Shown piece after piece: positions 27,552 to 36,782 of a stretch of DNA of 64,000 bases. The notes beneath the pieces are model-generated. The model was given only the letters and a program-made list of their open reading frames with translations. It ran no database searches and was not told where the DNA came from. This DNA is from Acinetobacter colistiniresistens (GTDB lineage Bacteria > Pseudomonadota > Gammaproteobacteria > Pseudomonadales > Moraxellaceae): assembly GCF_024582815.1 (NCBI RefSeq), contig NZ_CP102099.1, positions 2,046,001 to 2,110,000 of the forward strand. The letters run 5' to 3'. Within the stretch, counting starts at the first letter, position 1. Each line of letters starts with the position of its first letter. The position numbers were made by a program, and so were the translations under genes.

Positions 27552-28673
27552 TTAACGAATGTCATGCCACCATTGTTTGAAGCTTTGATGCTCATTATCC
27601 AGTTCAACCAGCTCGCCAATCATGGGAGTGGCAAGGCGATATTTTCTGTTCTTTGAATATTCGACAATGCGGGTAATCGGTTCATCCCATGCATGCTTGG
27701 CCAAACTGAATTTTGAATGGTGCACAGGAATCATATTGCGTGCATTCAGTTCTTCAGTTGCTTGTGCTACCTCATCAGGATGGCAATGCACTGAACGCCA
27801 GGCCGCATCGTATTGTCCATTTTCCATCAAGGCCCAATCAAAGGGGCCATATTTCTGTCCAATCTCGATAAAGTGTTTGTCATAACCGCCATCGCCGGTA
27901 TAGAAAATCTTTTTATTGGGGGATTGGATCACGAACGATACCCAGAGATTTTTGCCGCCGTCAAATGCACGTCGAGAATCATGATGGGTGGTTTCGGTGA
28001 TAATAGTAATGCCATCATCAAATTCGATTTTGTCACCCCAATCTCTTTCGATTAGCTTTTCTTTGGGATAACCCCAGTACTCAAAGTGTTCGCCTACACC
28101 TAGACCTGTAATGACATATTTAACTTTATTTTTGAGTTTAAGTGTTGTTTCATAATCAAGATGGTCATAGTGATCATGCGAAATCAGTAGATAATCAATA
28201 TTAGGTAACTCTTCAACGGTATAAATATCAGTCCCTTTATAGGCACGTGTGCCCCAAGGAAAAGGAGAGGCTTTGCCGCTCATGACGGGATCAATCAAAA
28301 AGGTTTTGCCATGCAATTGCATAAATACGGATGAGTGTCCAAACCAGATGATGACATCCTGTTTAGGATTGAGGTTGAGTAGATTGGTTTTAATTGAAGG
28401 AATCGGATCAATTGGATTGCGATGAGGAATGGTTTTAATAAAGGTTTTGTAGAGTTCTACCGCAATACTTGAACCTTCACTCATTCCAGACTTTTCGATC
28501 AGGTTACGGAATTGGCCTTGTCGATAATTGGGAGAGTTCTCGATCAATTGGAGGCGTTTACCAGAAGGGATTTTGCCGAATAGAGGTTGTTGGGTATATA
28601 TGGCACTGCCAGCAATGAGCAGAACAACAGCGATCGCAAAAAGAATAAGCATAAATGGAGTCCACCTTTTCAT
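27552..28673 (-). CDS. MBL-fold hydrolase, NAPE-PLD/UlaG-like
   Basis: A 373-residue metallo-beta-lactamase-fold protein with an N-terminal membrane anchor (MLILFAIAVVLLIAGSAIY). The metal motif is SHDHYDHLD. Further ligands are in TGDGGYD and in PVHHSKF. The arrangement and the segment WFGHSSVFMQLHGKTFLIDPV are typical of the N-acylphosphatidylethanolamine phospholipase D-like group. A TTG upstream (28715) gives a longer frame, but ATG 28673 begins a sensible anchor sequence. Substrate is probably a phospholipid or phosphodiester; this is inference from family. Confidence 0.88.
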   Translation of the reverse strand: MKRWTPFMLILFAIAVVLLIAGSAIYTQQPLFGKIPSGKRLQLIENSPNYRQGQFRNLIEKSGMSEGSSIAVELYKTFIKTIPHRNPIDPIPSIKTNLLNLNPKQDVIIWFGHSSVFMQLHGKTFLIDPVMSGKASPFPWGTRAYKGTDIYTVEELPNIDYLLISHDHYDHLDYETTLKLKNKVKYVITGLGVGEHFEYWGYPKEKLIERDWGDKIEFDDGITIITETTHHDSRRAFDGGKNLWVSFVIQSPNKKIFYTGDGGYDKHFIEIGQKYGPFDWALMENGQYDAAWRSVHCHPDEVAQATEELNARNMIPVHHSKFSLAKHAWDEPITRIVEYSKNRKYRLATPMIGELVELDNEHQSFKQWWHDIR

Positions 28674-28931
28674 TTGAGCATTCGATACAACACTAATAAA
28701 AACTAAAAGCGACAAAATGATGAAATATGATCTAAAAGTCGACGAATGAAAACTTGCCTGTAGTGACTGAATTTTTGCCTAAACTAAGGAAACGTTTATT
28801 TTCGAGGCGAATTGAATTTGGATTGATGTGATTGAGCAAAAGGAAGTCATTTAGGCAGGGTTGGTTTATGTTAGACTAGCCAAGGTTACAGTGTTGCAAA
28901 TCACTGTGAATGAGGACAATGAGTAGTTAAC

Positions 28932-29570
28932 ATGATCGGGCAGCAAAGAAACATATTGGCAACTTTAGGAATAGATGTTTGGATTCCGAGAGAAGTCGTG
29001 TGTCAAAAAAATACTGTACCGAGTCTATGGCGAGATCAAGTGGTGGATGAAGCACCACAGCCTTCAGTACCGATGATTGCTCCTGTATCAGCTGTTCAAG
29101 ATCATGTCTTACCTGTATCGACGACAACTACAGTTGAAGCACCTCAGCCTGCAGAAATCATTGCTAAGCCTGTGGTCAAAGAGACAGTTGTTGAAAAAGA
29201 GCAGATTGTCATTACAGCGCAGATTCAATCATTAGAACTGCAAATGTATGTCTTAGAAAACAGTGCCATTTTATTAGAGAGCAGCCAGCTCAGCGATGGA
29301 CAACGCCAGCTTTGGCAAAATATTCAAAAGGCGAAACTCGGACAATATGCCGAATTGAAATGGCCTTTTCCCTTGGCTGCATTGCAAGAGAGCAGAGGGC
29401 TGTCGTCTTATATCCAAGGCTTTCTGGATGCCACTGCAAATAACAAAAAAATATTATGCTTAGGTCAGCTGGACTTTATTCAGCATTCCAATATATTACA
29501 TTTAGCGAGTTTAGAAGAAATGCTGGCTCAACCTCTATTGAAAAGGCGGTTGTGGCAGCTCATGCAATAA
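28932..29570 (+). CDS. hypothetical protein, candidate DNA polymerase III psi (HolD)-like
   Basis: A 212-residue protein in three parts. The N-terminus (MIGQQRNILATLGIDVWIPRE) resembles the start of HolD, where a short peptide of the form LQxLGIxxW binds chi. A Pro/Val-rich linker covers about 38-90 (TTTTVEAPQPAEIIAKPVV). A folded C-terminal domain covers about 95-212 and ends KRRLWQLMQ. E. coli HolD is only 137 residues. The ghrB start lies 18 bases downstream, suggesting an operon. The HolD idea rests on the N-terminal pattern alone and could be wrong. Confidence 0.55.
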   Translation: MIGQQRNILATLGIDVWIPREVVCQKNTVPSLWRDQVVDEAPQPSVPMIAPVSAVQDHVLPVSTTTTVEAPQPAEIIAKPVVKETVVEKEQIVITAQIQSLELQMYVLENSAILLESSQLSDGQRQLWQNIQKAKLGQYAELKWPFPLAALQESRGLSSYIQGFLDATANNKKILCLGQLDFIQHSNILHLASLEEMLAQPLLKRRLWQLMQ

Positions 29571-29587
29571 AGAACGGAAATCGAATC

Positions 29588-30553
29588 ATGAAGAAAGTCG
29601 TTGTATTCAGCCAAATAGATCAGGACGTTTTAGCGCAGTTACAGCAAGATTATCAGGTGGTGGTACTCAACCCGAAACTGGGCGATATCAATGAACAGAT
29701 TCGAACTGAAGTGGTAGACGCTGATGCCATGATTGGTGCAGGACGCTTACTCAATGAAAGCAATTTAGCTCCGGCCCAAAAACTCAAAATTATTTCGACC
29801 GTGTCGGTTGGTTACGATAACTACGATGTCGACTATCTCAATCAAAAGAAAATCTGGCTCGCGAATACACCGCATGTTTTAACTGAAACGACGGCTGATC
29901 TTGCCTTTACTTTGTTGCTCAGTGCCGCACGTCAAATTCCTTATCTAGATGCATGGACCAAACAAGGTCAATGGAAACGCACTGTTTCTACTGAACAATT
30001 TGGTGTGGATGTTTTTGGTAAAACCTTGGGTATTATTGGCTTGGGGAATATTGGGGCTGCCATTGCCCGCCGTGGTTTTTATGGTTTCAATATGAATATT
30101 TTGTACCATAACCGCCGTGAAAAGATTGAAGTGGCGCAAGCTTTGAATGCGCAGTATCGTGACTTAGACCAGCTCTTACAGCAGTCGGATTTTATTGTGG
30201 TGGCTGTTGATTTAAATCATGAATCAAAAGCACTGATTGGTGCAGAGCAGTTTGATTTAATGCAAAAACATGCCGTCTTCGTCAATATTGCACGGGGTTC
30301 TGTGGTTGATGAGAATGCCTTAGTCGACGCCTTGCAACAACACAAAATTTTTGCTGCTGGTTTAGATGTTTATGCCAAAGAACCGTTGCAAAGTTCTCCC
30401 TTATTCGAATTGGCAAATGCAGTCACAGTACCGCATCTAGGCTCAGCGACAGCTGAAACACGTCAGAAAATGGTGAAGCTAGCTTATCAAAACCTGATAG
30501 ATGCTTTAGAAGATCGTACGCCACGTTATCTGGTCAATCCAAAGTTTGAATAA
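29588..30553 (+). CDS. ghrB: 2-hydroxyacid dehydrogenase (GhrB/TkrA-like)
   Basis: A 321-residue D-2-hydroxyacid dehydrogenase. The NAD(P) loop is GIIGLGNIGAAIARRG, and the catalytic residues are Arg in NIARGSVVDE, Glu in VYAKEP and His in VPHLGSAT. These match glyoxylate/hydroxypyruvate/2-ketogluconate reductases. A longer frame from 29456 is an artefact that overlaps the upstream gene; ATG 29588 begins the normal MKKVVVFSQI N-terminus. It probably shares a transcript with the preceding gene. Confidence 0.92.
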   Translation: MKKVVVFSQIDQDVLAQLQQDYQVVVLNPKLGDINEQIRTEVVDADAMIGAGRLLNESNLAPAQKLKIISTVSVGYDNYDVDYLNQKKIWLANTPHVLTETTADLAFTLLLSAARQIPYLDAWTKQGQWKRTVSTEQFGVDVFGKTLGIIGLGNIGAAIARRGFYGFNMNILYHNRREKIEVAQALNAQYRDLDQLLQQSDFIVVAVDLNHESKALIGAEQFDLMQKHAVFVNIARGSVVDENALVDALQQHKIFAAGLDVYAKEPLQSSPLFELANAVTVPHLGSATAETRQKMVKLAYQNLIDALEDRTPRYLVNPKFE

Positions 30554-30664
30554 TTGCTTACAATGCTGAGCAATTGGTTGCTGCATTATTGCACTATCCC
30601 ATCTTTTTAAATTGATTAATATTGGTACACTTGCGCCCTTTGTGACTTCATCTTGGGGTGTCTG

Positions 30665-31252
30665 GTGTTCGAGAAATTAGCTGAACAAAGTTTGGGCTTA
30701 ATGGGCTGGGAAATTGATAATCATTGGGATTTAAATATTGACCAATGTGTGATGATTGCGGCGCCGCATACCAGCAATTGGGATGCGCTTTATGCCCGTT
30801 TGGCATTAAAGGCTTTGGGGGTTAATGTTCGACTTACCATCAAAGACAGTTATATGAAATTGCCATTTGGCCCCTTTGTCCGAGCTATGGGGGGGATTGG
30901 AATTGATCGTAGCGTGAAGCATGAAGGTCAAGCACGACCAAGCATGGTTCAACTGATGAGCGATTTATTTAAGATGCATCCCAAGTTGGTGATGTTGGTG
31001 ACTCCAGAAGGGACACGTGCCAAACAGGAACAATGGAAAACAGGTTTTTATCATGTTGCAATGACAGCAGGTGTACCGATTGCACTTGCCTATATGGACT
31101 ATGCCAAGAAAAAAACTGGTGTAGGTAAAATTGTCTATCCTACGGGCGATTATCAAAAAGATATGACTGAAATTATGTCTTTTTATGCGGAAATCAGCGC
31201 CAAATTTCCAGAAAAATTTAGTGTCGACCAGCGTTACATCGCGGCAGAGTGA
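30665..31252 (+). CDS. PlsC-like lysophospholipid acyltransferase
   Basis: A 195-residue acyltransferase with the catalytic H-x4-D motif (APHTSNWD), the glycerol-phosphate-binding EGTR motif, and the segment KDSYMKLPFGPFVRAMGGIGIDR. It lacks a strong N-terminal membrane helix, like other short soluble or peripheral 1-acylglycerol-3-phosphate acyltransferase-like proteins. The start is GTG 30665 with GGGGT 5-6 bases upstream; the in-frame TTG 30653 overlaps that site. The acyl acceptor is not known. A short terminator follows. Confidence 0.85.
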   Translation: MFEKLAEQSLGLMGWEIDNHWDLNIDQCVMIAAPHTSNWDALYARLALKALGVNVRLTIKDSYMKLPFGPFVRAMGGIGIDRSVKHEGQARPSMVQLMSDLFKMHPKLVMLVTPEGTRAKQEQWKTGFYHVAMTAGVPIALAYMDYAKKKTGVGKIVYPTGDYQKDMTEIMSFYAEISAKFPEKFSVDQRYIAAE

Positions 31253-31280
31253 TTCAAGCGCTTGCAAAAATCATAAAGTC

Positions 31281-31303
31281 AGGCAGGTTTTTCCTGCCTT
31301 TTA
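31281..31303 (+). terminator. terminator after the acyltransferase gene
   Basis: AGGCAGG (31281-31287) and CCTGCCT (31293-31299) pair around five T residues and are followed by T residues. Confidence 0.85.
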
Positions 31304-31377
31304 TAACACTTTGTTGCAAATTTCTCCTACTTTCAATGCTATATTGAATTTCTTTATTAAAATCATAGAGAAACCAC

Positions 31378-32820
31378 TTGAGATCGTTGCTGCTCGCCTG
31401 TGGCCTTTTCGCCACAACCCAACTCAGTCACACTGAAGTTTTTTTACCTTCGCAGGGCGTAGGGCAAGCAGAAGTGCCTGAAATTGGCAGTGGCATAGGT
31501 TTGCTCGATCAACAAAAAGAAAAATTTATTGGTGAAAAAGTTTATCGTGAAGTGCATCGTCAAATGCCAACAGTACAAGATGCATGGTTAGAAGATCAGT
31601 TCTTTCAGGTCTTTTCTGGGATCCTAAGCCAGACCCAACTTGGACAGCCAATTGGTTTAGTCATTATCAAAGATCCTCAAATTAATGCCTTTGCCGTACC
31701 TGGTGGTCTATTTGCATTGAATACTGGTTTAATTACCTCTGCCAAAAATATTGATGAGATTGCAGGCGTGATGGCGCATGAAATTGCACACGTTGCACAG
31801 CGACATTATAGCCGCTCTCAAGAAGCGTTTAAGGGGCAGGGTTTACTCGCATTAGCGGGAATTATCGTCGGTGCTGCCATTGCGTCTCAGGCAGATGGTA
31901 ATGCGGGTGCAGCGGTAATGATGGGGACACAAGCTGCATTGATGGATAAGCAGTTGAGTTATAGCCGTAATCAGGAACGCGAAGCGGATCGTATCGGGAT
32001 GCAGTTTATGTATGCTGCTGGTTATAACCCGCAAAGTATGGCCGATTATTTTGAAACAATGCATCGAGCGACCAGTCGGGTCAGCTTTTTACCGGACTTC
32101 TGGTTTACTCATCCTTTAACCACTGAACGGATGAGTGAGGCGCGTTTGCGTGCCAATCAACTACCTAAAGTGAAATCAAAAATTTATGATCTCGATTTTG
32201 AAATTTTAAAACTTTATACTTTGGTTGTTTCTAATCAGGCCACTGAAATTCAATTACAGGCATTGGCGAATCAAAACAATACCGCAGCGCAATTGGCGCT
32301 GAGCAAGTTTTATCTTGAACAAGGTGATTATAAGCAAGCACAAGCCAACTTGGATTTGGTGAAAGCGAAACTCAAGAACCATGTGCTGATTCCCTTGATT
32401 CAAACTGATATCTATCTAGGCCAAAATAAATTAGATCAAGCATATAGCAGCATTAACTCGATCCAGAAAGTTATGCCTGAAAATAGAGCTTTATCTTATA
32501 AGCTAGCAGAGGTGCTGATTCGCCAAGGGCAAATTGCACAGGCGCAGGCTTTGGTACAACGTTTTATCCATAAAAACCAACGTGACATTGAAGGCTGGCA
32601 GTTGCTGCAACAAGCCACCAATTTAGACAAAAGTTCACCCTTACAAGCCGTCAATGTGTTGGGTTATCGGGCAGAGGCTGAGTACTGGTCAGGTTATGAA
32701 GAAAATGCGATTAAGTCGATGTTGCATGCACAACGACTTGCGAAAGGAAATGTGGCGATGTCGGCTAAGATTGACGCACGGTTGAAACAGATGCAAGATG
32801 AGCGTCGTATGAAACTCTAA
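31378..32820 (+). CDS. bepA: M48-family periplasmic metalloprotease, BepA-like
   Basis: A 480-residue protein with a signal peptide (RSLLLACGLFATTQLSHTE), a zinc protease domain with H134-E-I-A-H138 (VMAHEIAHVAQRH) and a third ligand in QEREADRIG. A C-terminal TPR region lies at about 270-470. E. coli BepA (487 residues) degrades misfolded outer-membrane proteins such as LptD intermediates, and the domain order is the same. A TAG lies four codons upstream, so TTG 31378 is the first possible start, an unusual codon here. The gene stands alone after a terminator. Confidence 0.9.
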   Translation: MRSLLLACGLFATTQLSHTEVFLPSQGVGQAEVPEIGSGIGLLDQQKEKFIGEKVYREVHRQMPTVQDAWLEDQFFQVFSGILSQTQLGQPIGLVIIKDPQINAFAVPGGLFALNTGLITSAKNIDEIAGVMAHEIAHVAQRHYSRSQEAFKGQGLLALAGIIVGAAIASQADGNAGAAVMMGTQAALMDKQLSYSRNQEREADRIGMQFMYAAGYNPQSMADYFETMHRATSRVSFLPDFWFTHPLTTERMSEARLRANQLPKVKSKIYDLDFEILKLYTLVVSNQATEIQLQALANQNNTAAQLALSKFYLEQGDYKQAQANLDLVKAKLKNHVLIPLIQTDIYLGQNKLDQAYSSINSIQKVMPENRALSYKLAEVLIRQGQIAQAQALVQRFIHKNQRDIEGWQLLQQATNLDKSSPLQAVNVLGYRAEAEYWSGYEENAIKSMLHAQRLAKGNVAMSAKIDARLKQMQDERRMKL

Positions 32821-32850
32821 TATGCATTAAAACAATTAAAGGAAAGGCAC

Positions 32851-33216
32851 ATGATTCAAGGGCAATGTTTGTGTGGCGCTGTGCAGTATCAATATCATGG
32901 GGAAATTGAAAACAGCATTTTATGTTATTGCAGCGATTGCCAACGGGCACAAGGCTCTATTGCGGGCTGGAACAGTCCAGTCGAGCAAAGTAAATTTGAA
33001 CTGATTACTGGGCGTGAGCAGCTAAAAGAATATTTTCACACGCCAAATAAGGCGCGTGTATTTTGTCAAAACTGTGCCAGTCCACTCTATTCTTACCGCA
33101 AGGATTTGCCTGATGTGATTCGTTTACGACTTGGGACGGTGACCGAAGGAGAAGTTCCTGCACCTAAAGAAGAATTTTTTCTTGAGCATAAACCAAATTT
33201 TATTGAATTAAGATAA
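32851..33216 (+). CDS. GFA/CENP-V-domain protein
   Basis: A 121-residue zinc protein with the GFA (glutathione-dependent formaldehyde-activating) fold. Cysteine sets are CLCGAVQY, CYCSDCQRAQG and CQNCASPL, giving both zinc sites. Many family members have no proven formaldehyde function, so only the fold is claimed. GGAAAGG precedes ATG 32851. It follows bepA by 30 bases and may share its transcript. Confidence 0.88.
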   Translation: MIQGQCLCGAVQYQYHGEIENSILCYCSDCQRAQGSIAGWNSPVEQSKFELITGREQLKEYFHTPNKARVFCQNCASPLYSYRKDLPDVIRLRLGTVTEGEVPAPKEEFFLEHKPNFIELR

Positions 33217-33256
33217 GATGACGAGCGTAAGAAATCGCTGAGAAGTTAGAACATTT

Positions 33257-33616
33257 ATGAAGAAGATTTTAGTTTTTATTTTTGCGATAAGCAGTGTGGG
33301 GATCAGCTCAGCAGCATCGATTGAGCAGTATGCAAACTCAGTCGATAAAATTCGAGGCACATATGCACAGGATATTCGGAGTTTTTTACGAAGTCTAAAT
33401 CCACAAACTTCACAATTTAGCCCTGAGCAGCAAGCAAAGTATTGTCAGATTAATCAGCGTTATATTCAGGATATGTCCGATGCGATTGAAAAAAATCGAT
33501 CATCATTACCAGCGCAATATGCCAGCATGACTAAACAAGATGTAATCAAGCAGGTGGTTGAGTCAAAAGAAATGCAAATGCTTGCAAAATATAATGTTCA
33601 GTGTGATTTTAAATAA
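33257..33616 (+). CDS. small secreted protein of unknown function
   Basis: A 119-residue protein with a signal peptide (KKILVFIFAISSVGISSA, cut before ASIEQY). The mature part is helical and holds two cysteines (YCQIN and NVQCDFK) that could form a disulfide. No family is recognised. It follows the GFA gene by 40 bases. Periplasmic location is inferred from the signal. Confidence 0.72.
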   Translation: MKKILVFIFAISSVGISSAASIEQYANSVDKIRGTYAQDIRSFLRSLNPQTSQFSPEQQAKYCQINQRYIQDMSDAIEKNRSSLPAQYASMTKQDVIKQVVESKEMQMLAKYNVQCDFK

Positions 33617-33689
33617 TAAAAATACTTTGGGTTCATTGTTAAAATGAATCCAATTTAAAAAATAGGGGAATATAAAGGAGTTAAGCGGA

Positions 33690-34136
33690 TTAGCTTAATT
33701 TTGCTTTAATTTTAGCAGATACTTGTGCAGGATCGGCACGCCCGGCTATGATCGGACGTAGAGAATTCATCACCTTACCCATATCTTTCATGCTAGTAGC
33801 TTCTTGAGCAGCAATCGTTTGCTCAATGATAGAATCAAGTTCTTCCTCAGTCATAGCTGCTGGTAGAAATTGAGATATAATCTCAACTTCGGCTTGTTCT
33901 TTACTAGCTAAATCATCTCGACCAGCGCCAGAAAAGGCCTTGATCGATTCTTTACGTTGTTTAATTTGCTTTTCAATGACCGCAAGAACCTGAGCATCGT
34001 CAAGCTCTTTGCGCTCATCGACTTCGATTTGCTTAATTGCTGCCTGTACACCACGAATAACCGTTACTGTTGCCATATCTTTGGCACGCATTGAGTTTTT
34101 TAACACGTCAGTAATCTGGTTTTTTAAAGTATTCAT
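33690..34136 (-). CDS. yqeY: GatB/YqeY-domain protein
   Basis: A 148-residue YqeY protein, with the helical domain found at the C-terminus of GatB (LKNQITDVLKNSMRAKDMATVTVIRGVQAAIKQIEVDERK, then MGKVMNSLRPIIAGRADPAQVSAKIK). It probably interacts with tRNA, but its cell role is unproven. An in-frame TTG 34154 exists. ATG 34136 preceded by GAAGAGA is the better start. It follows rpsU by about 30 bases in the conserved rpsU-yqeY arrangement. Confidence 0.93.
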   Translation of the reverse strand: MNTLKNQITDVLKNSMRAKDMATVTVIRGVQAAIKQIEVDERKELDDAQVLAVIEKQIKQRKESIKAFSGAGRDDLASKEQAEVEIISQFLPAAMTEEELDSIIEQTIAAQEATSMKDMGKVMNSLRPIIAGRADPAQVSAKIKAKLS

Positions 34137-34165
34137 AGTCTCTTCAGCAGTCAATCACAAATTAA

Positions 34166-34381
34166 TTAGTAAAGGCGAGTAGTACGTACAGATTCGCGAG
34201 TCAATTTCTTTTGATAACGCTTAACTGCAGCAGCTTTTTTACGCTTACGTTCTTGAGTTGGTTTCTCATAGAATTCGCGCTTACGAACGTCAGCTAAAAC
34301 ACCCGCTTTTTCGCATGAACGTTTGAAACGACGGATAGCTACGTCTACTGGTTCGCCTTCTTTCAACTTAACTTGTGGCAT
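34166..34381 (-). CDS. rpsU: 30S ribosomal protein S21
   Basis: A 71-residue basic ribosomal protein ([29 protein letters not shown], then [15 protein letters not shown]), full length and typical of S21. It helps 30S subunits engage mRNA. AGAGGATTTTAC before the ATG supplies the ribosome-binding site. It is divergent from tsaD, as in many gamma-proteobacteria, and followed by yqeY. Confidence 0.98.
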   Translation of the reverse strand: MPQVKLKEGEPVDVAIRRFKRSCEKAGVLADVRKREFYEKPTQERKRKKAAAVKRYQKKLTRESVRTTRLY

Positions 34382-34481
34382 GTAAAATCCTCTAAGATTA
34401 TGGATAAGATCTAACGCACGATTGCACTAGATCGCAAGTGAAGGTCAGTATTTTACTCATTTACAACTCAGATCACAAGTC

Positions 34482-34487
34482 TATAAT
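34482..34487 (+). promoter_or_regulatory. -10 element of the tsaD promoter
   Basis: A perfect TATAAT lies 40 bases before the tsaD ATG in the gap to the divergent rpsU gene. A -35 near TTACAA (34461-34466) has slightly short spacing. Confidence 0.5.
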
Positions 34488-34526
34488 AGCTTCGATATTA
34501 TTTTTGATCGTTGTAAAGGCAGTTTA

Positions 34527-35534
34527 ATGATTGTTTTGGGCTTAGAAACTTCGTGTGATGAAACTGGGTTAGCACTCTATGATAGCGAGCTCGGCTTACG
34601 TGGACAGGTTTTATATAGCCAGATTAAATTGCATGCGGAATATGGTGGCGTTGTCCCTGAGTTGGCATCACGCGATCATGTTCGAAAGATGATTCCTTTG
34701 ATTAATCAACTGCTTGAGCAAAGTGGTGTTAAAAAACAAGAGATTGATGCAGTTGCCTATACCCGTGGTCCTGGACTGATGGGTGCACTGATGACAGGTG
34801 CTTTATTTGGACGCACTTTGGCATTTGCATTTAATAAACCTGCGATTGGTGTGCATCATATGGAAGGTCATATGCTTGCTCCATTACTTTCCGAGACTCC
34901 ACCGGAATTTCCGTTTGTGGCTTTATTAGTCTCTGGTGGGCATACTCAATTAATGGCTGCCTATGGCATTGGTCAATATGAGTTATTGGGTGAGTCCATT
35001 GATGATGCGGCAGGTGAAGCCTTTGATAAAGTCGCAAAAATGATGAATTTACCTTATCCAGGTGGACCGAATATTGCGAAATTGGCGTTACAGGGCGATG
35101 CCAAAGCATTTGAATTCCCGAGACCAATCTTGCATCAAGGTTTGGATTTTTCTTTTAGTGGCCTTAAAACAGCGGTTTCTGTACAACTGAAAAAGTTAGG
35201 TGAAGAAAATCGCGATGCCGATGTGGCAGCTTCTTTTCAAGAGGCGGTTGTTGATACACTGGTTAAAAAATCAGTGAAGGCTTTAAAGCAAACAGGTTTA
35301 AAACGTTTGGTGATTGCAGGCGGCGTGAGTGCTAATCTAAGATTGCGCGAGCAATTAGAAACGTCACTGGCAAAGATCAAGGCTCAAGTTTATTATGCCG
35401 AGCCTGCATTGTGTACAGACAACGGCGCCATGATTGCCTTTGCTGGATATCAACGTTTAAAAGCTGGGCAACATGATGGTTTGGCGGTGACGACGACACC
35501 AAGATGGCCAATGACTGAGTTACAACCGACCTAA
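34527..35534 (+). CDS. tsaD: tRNA N6-adenosine threonylcarbamoyltransferase TsaD
   Basis: A 335-residue Kae1/TsaD ASKHA-fold enzyme. The metal-binding H111-x3-H115 is in HHMEGHML, and the nucleotide-binding parts are LETSCDETG at the start and VSGGHTQ in the middle. It transfers the threonylcarbamoyl group to A37 of ANN-decoding tRNAs with TsaB and TsaE. The next gene (P-loop kinase) begins 2 bases after its stop, so the essential tRNA-modification gene probably drives the following RNA-related cluster. Confidence 0.97.
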   Translation: MIVLGLETSCDETGLALYDSELGLRGQVLYSQIKLHAEYGGVVPELASRDHVRKMIPLINQLLEQSGVKKQEIDAVAYTRGPGLMGALMTGALFGRTLAFAFNKPAIGVHHMEGHMLAPLLSETPPEFPFVALLVSGGHTQLMAAYGIGQYELLGESIDDAAGEAFDKVAKMMNLPYPGGPNIAKLALQGDAKAFEFPRPILHQGLDFSFSGLKTAVSVQLKKLGEENRDADVAASFQEAVVDTLVKKSVKALKQTGLKRLVIAGGVSANLRLREQLETSLAKIKAQVYYAEPALCTDNGAMIAFAGYQRLKAGQHDGLAVTTTPRWPMTELQPT

Positions 35535-35535
35535 A

Positions 35536-35988
35536 ATGGAACTTATCATTTTTGTCGGTGGACAAGCTTCAGGTAAATCAACATTTTTTAAGCAATATTT
35601 CTCTGATACACATATTCGTCTCAATCTTGATATGTTGAAAACCAGACATCGTGAGAAAATATTGTTTAATGCCTGTTTAGAAGCAAAACAGAAAGTTGTT
35701 ATTGATAATACCAATCCGAGCAAACTAGATCGAAAGATATATGTTCAAGAAGCAAAAAATGCCCACTTTAAAGTGATTGCATACTATTTTGATAGTTGTT
35801 TGGATGATTTACTACTACGAAATGAACAGCGAGAAGGAAAAGCAAAAATTCCTCGAGTTGGGGTTATTTCAACTTTTAAAAAGTTAGAAATACCTGAGCT
35901 TAATGAGGGTTTTGATGAAATTTACAGCGTTTCAATTGATCAAGAAAATGACTTTAATATGAGCTTGCTGTATCAAAGAGAACAATAA
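35536..35988 (+). CDS. small P-loop kinase, polynucleotide-kinase-like
   Basis: A 150-residue P-loop NTPase with Walker A G8-x4-G13-K14-S15 (VGGQASGKST), the LNLDML segment and VIDNTNPSKLDR, which is like the T4 Pnk/PNKP kinase fold (DNTN...R). An arginine-rich lid follows (LLLRNEQREGK). It would transfer phosphate to a 5'-OH end of RNA or DNA, or to a small substrate. It lacks any phosphatase domain. It starts 2 bases after tsaD and overlaps the Thg1-like gene by one base, so it is translationally coupled. Substrate is inferred. Confidence 0.82.
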   Translation: MELIIFVGGQASGKSTFFKQYFSDTHIRLNLDMLKTRHREKILFNACLEAKQKVVIDNTNPSKLDRKIYVQEAKNAHFKVIAYYFDSCLDDLLLRNEQREGKAKIPRVGVISTFKKLEIPELNEGFDEIYSVSIDQENDFNMSLLYQREQ

Positions 35989-36770
35989 TGAGATTTGAAG
36001 ATTTAGATACAAGATTAAGAAAATATGAGACGGCTTACGATTTCTGTATCCCGCCTGAAAACTATATTGTGGTCAGGCTAGATGGTCGGGGGTTTACACG
36101 GCTAACCAAAGAGATCTGGCAATTTGAAGCGCCATTTGATGTACATTTTAGAGATTTAATGGTAGAAACCACAACCCATTTATTACAGTGTGGTTTTAAT
36201 ATCATTTATGGTTATACCCAGAGCGATGAAATTTCTCTTTTATTCCATTACCGCGATGAAAGTTTTAACCGTAAGGAACGTAAAATTCTTTCTATTTTAG
36301 CAGGTGAAGCCAGTGCAAAATTCTCTGTTCTGCATGGTCAAATTGCTACTTTTGATGCCCGAGTTTGTGTTTTACCCAATTCGCAATTAGTAGATGACTA
36401 TTTCCGTTGGAGACAAGAGGATGCTCATCGAAATGCATTAAATGCGCACTGCTATTGGATGTTAAGAAAATCGGGTCATGCCGTAGGTGAAGCAACGGAA
36501 CAAGTTAAAGGATTAAATCGTCAAGAAAAGCATGATTTACTCTTTTCACAACAGATTAATTTTAATGAACTCCCTGCATGGCAAAAGCGTGGTACCGGTG
36601 TTTATTGGAAAGACGTTGAAAAAACGGGGCTGAATCCGAAAACTGGTGAAATTACACAAACGACAAGAAGGCAGTTAGTTGCTGACTTTGAGTTGCCTTT
36701 AAATGAACTCTATAGTGAATTTATAGGTCAAAAATTTTTTGAAAATATTTTTATGAACAGTCGTTCATAA
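35988..36770 (+). CDS. Thg1-like 3'-5' RNA polymerase (tRNA-His guanylyltransferase family)
   Basis: A 260-residue Thg1-family protein. The palm-domain metal ligands are D32 in VVRLDGRGF and D80-E81 in YGYTQSDEIS. Further conserved parts are the segment ending AKFSVLHGQIATFDARV and the CYWMLRKSGH stretch. Thg1 enzymes add nucleotides in the 3'-5' direction; bacterial Thg1-like proteins can repair 5'-truncated tRNAs. Bacterial tRNA-His normally has G-1 encoded, so repair rather than G-1 addition is likely. It overlaps the kinase gene by one base. Confidence 0.9.
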   Translation: MRFEDLDTRLRKYETAYDFCIPPENYIVVRLDGRGFTRLTKEIWQFEAPFDVHFRDLMVETTTHLLQCGFNIIYGYTQSDEISLLFHYRDESFNRKERKILSILAGEASAKFSVLHGQIATFDARVCVLPNSQLVDDYFRWRQEDAHRNALNAHCYWMLRKSGHAVGEATEQVKGLNRQEKHDLLFSQQINFNELPAWQKRGTGVYWKDVEKTGLNPKTGEITQTTRRQLVADFELPLNELYSEFIGQKFFENIFMNSRS

Positions 36771-36782
36771 TGGAGTAGTAAG

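Noticed and set aside
31185..31436. 83-codon frame between the acyltransferase and bepA
   Set aside because: It overlaps the ends of both neighbours in another frame and crosses a terminator.
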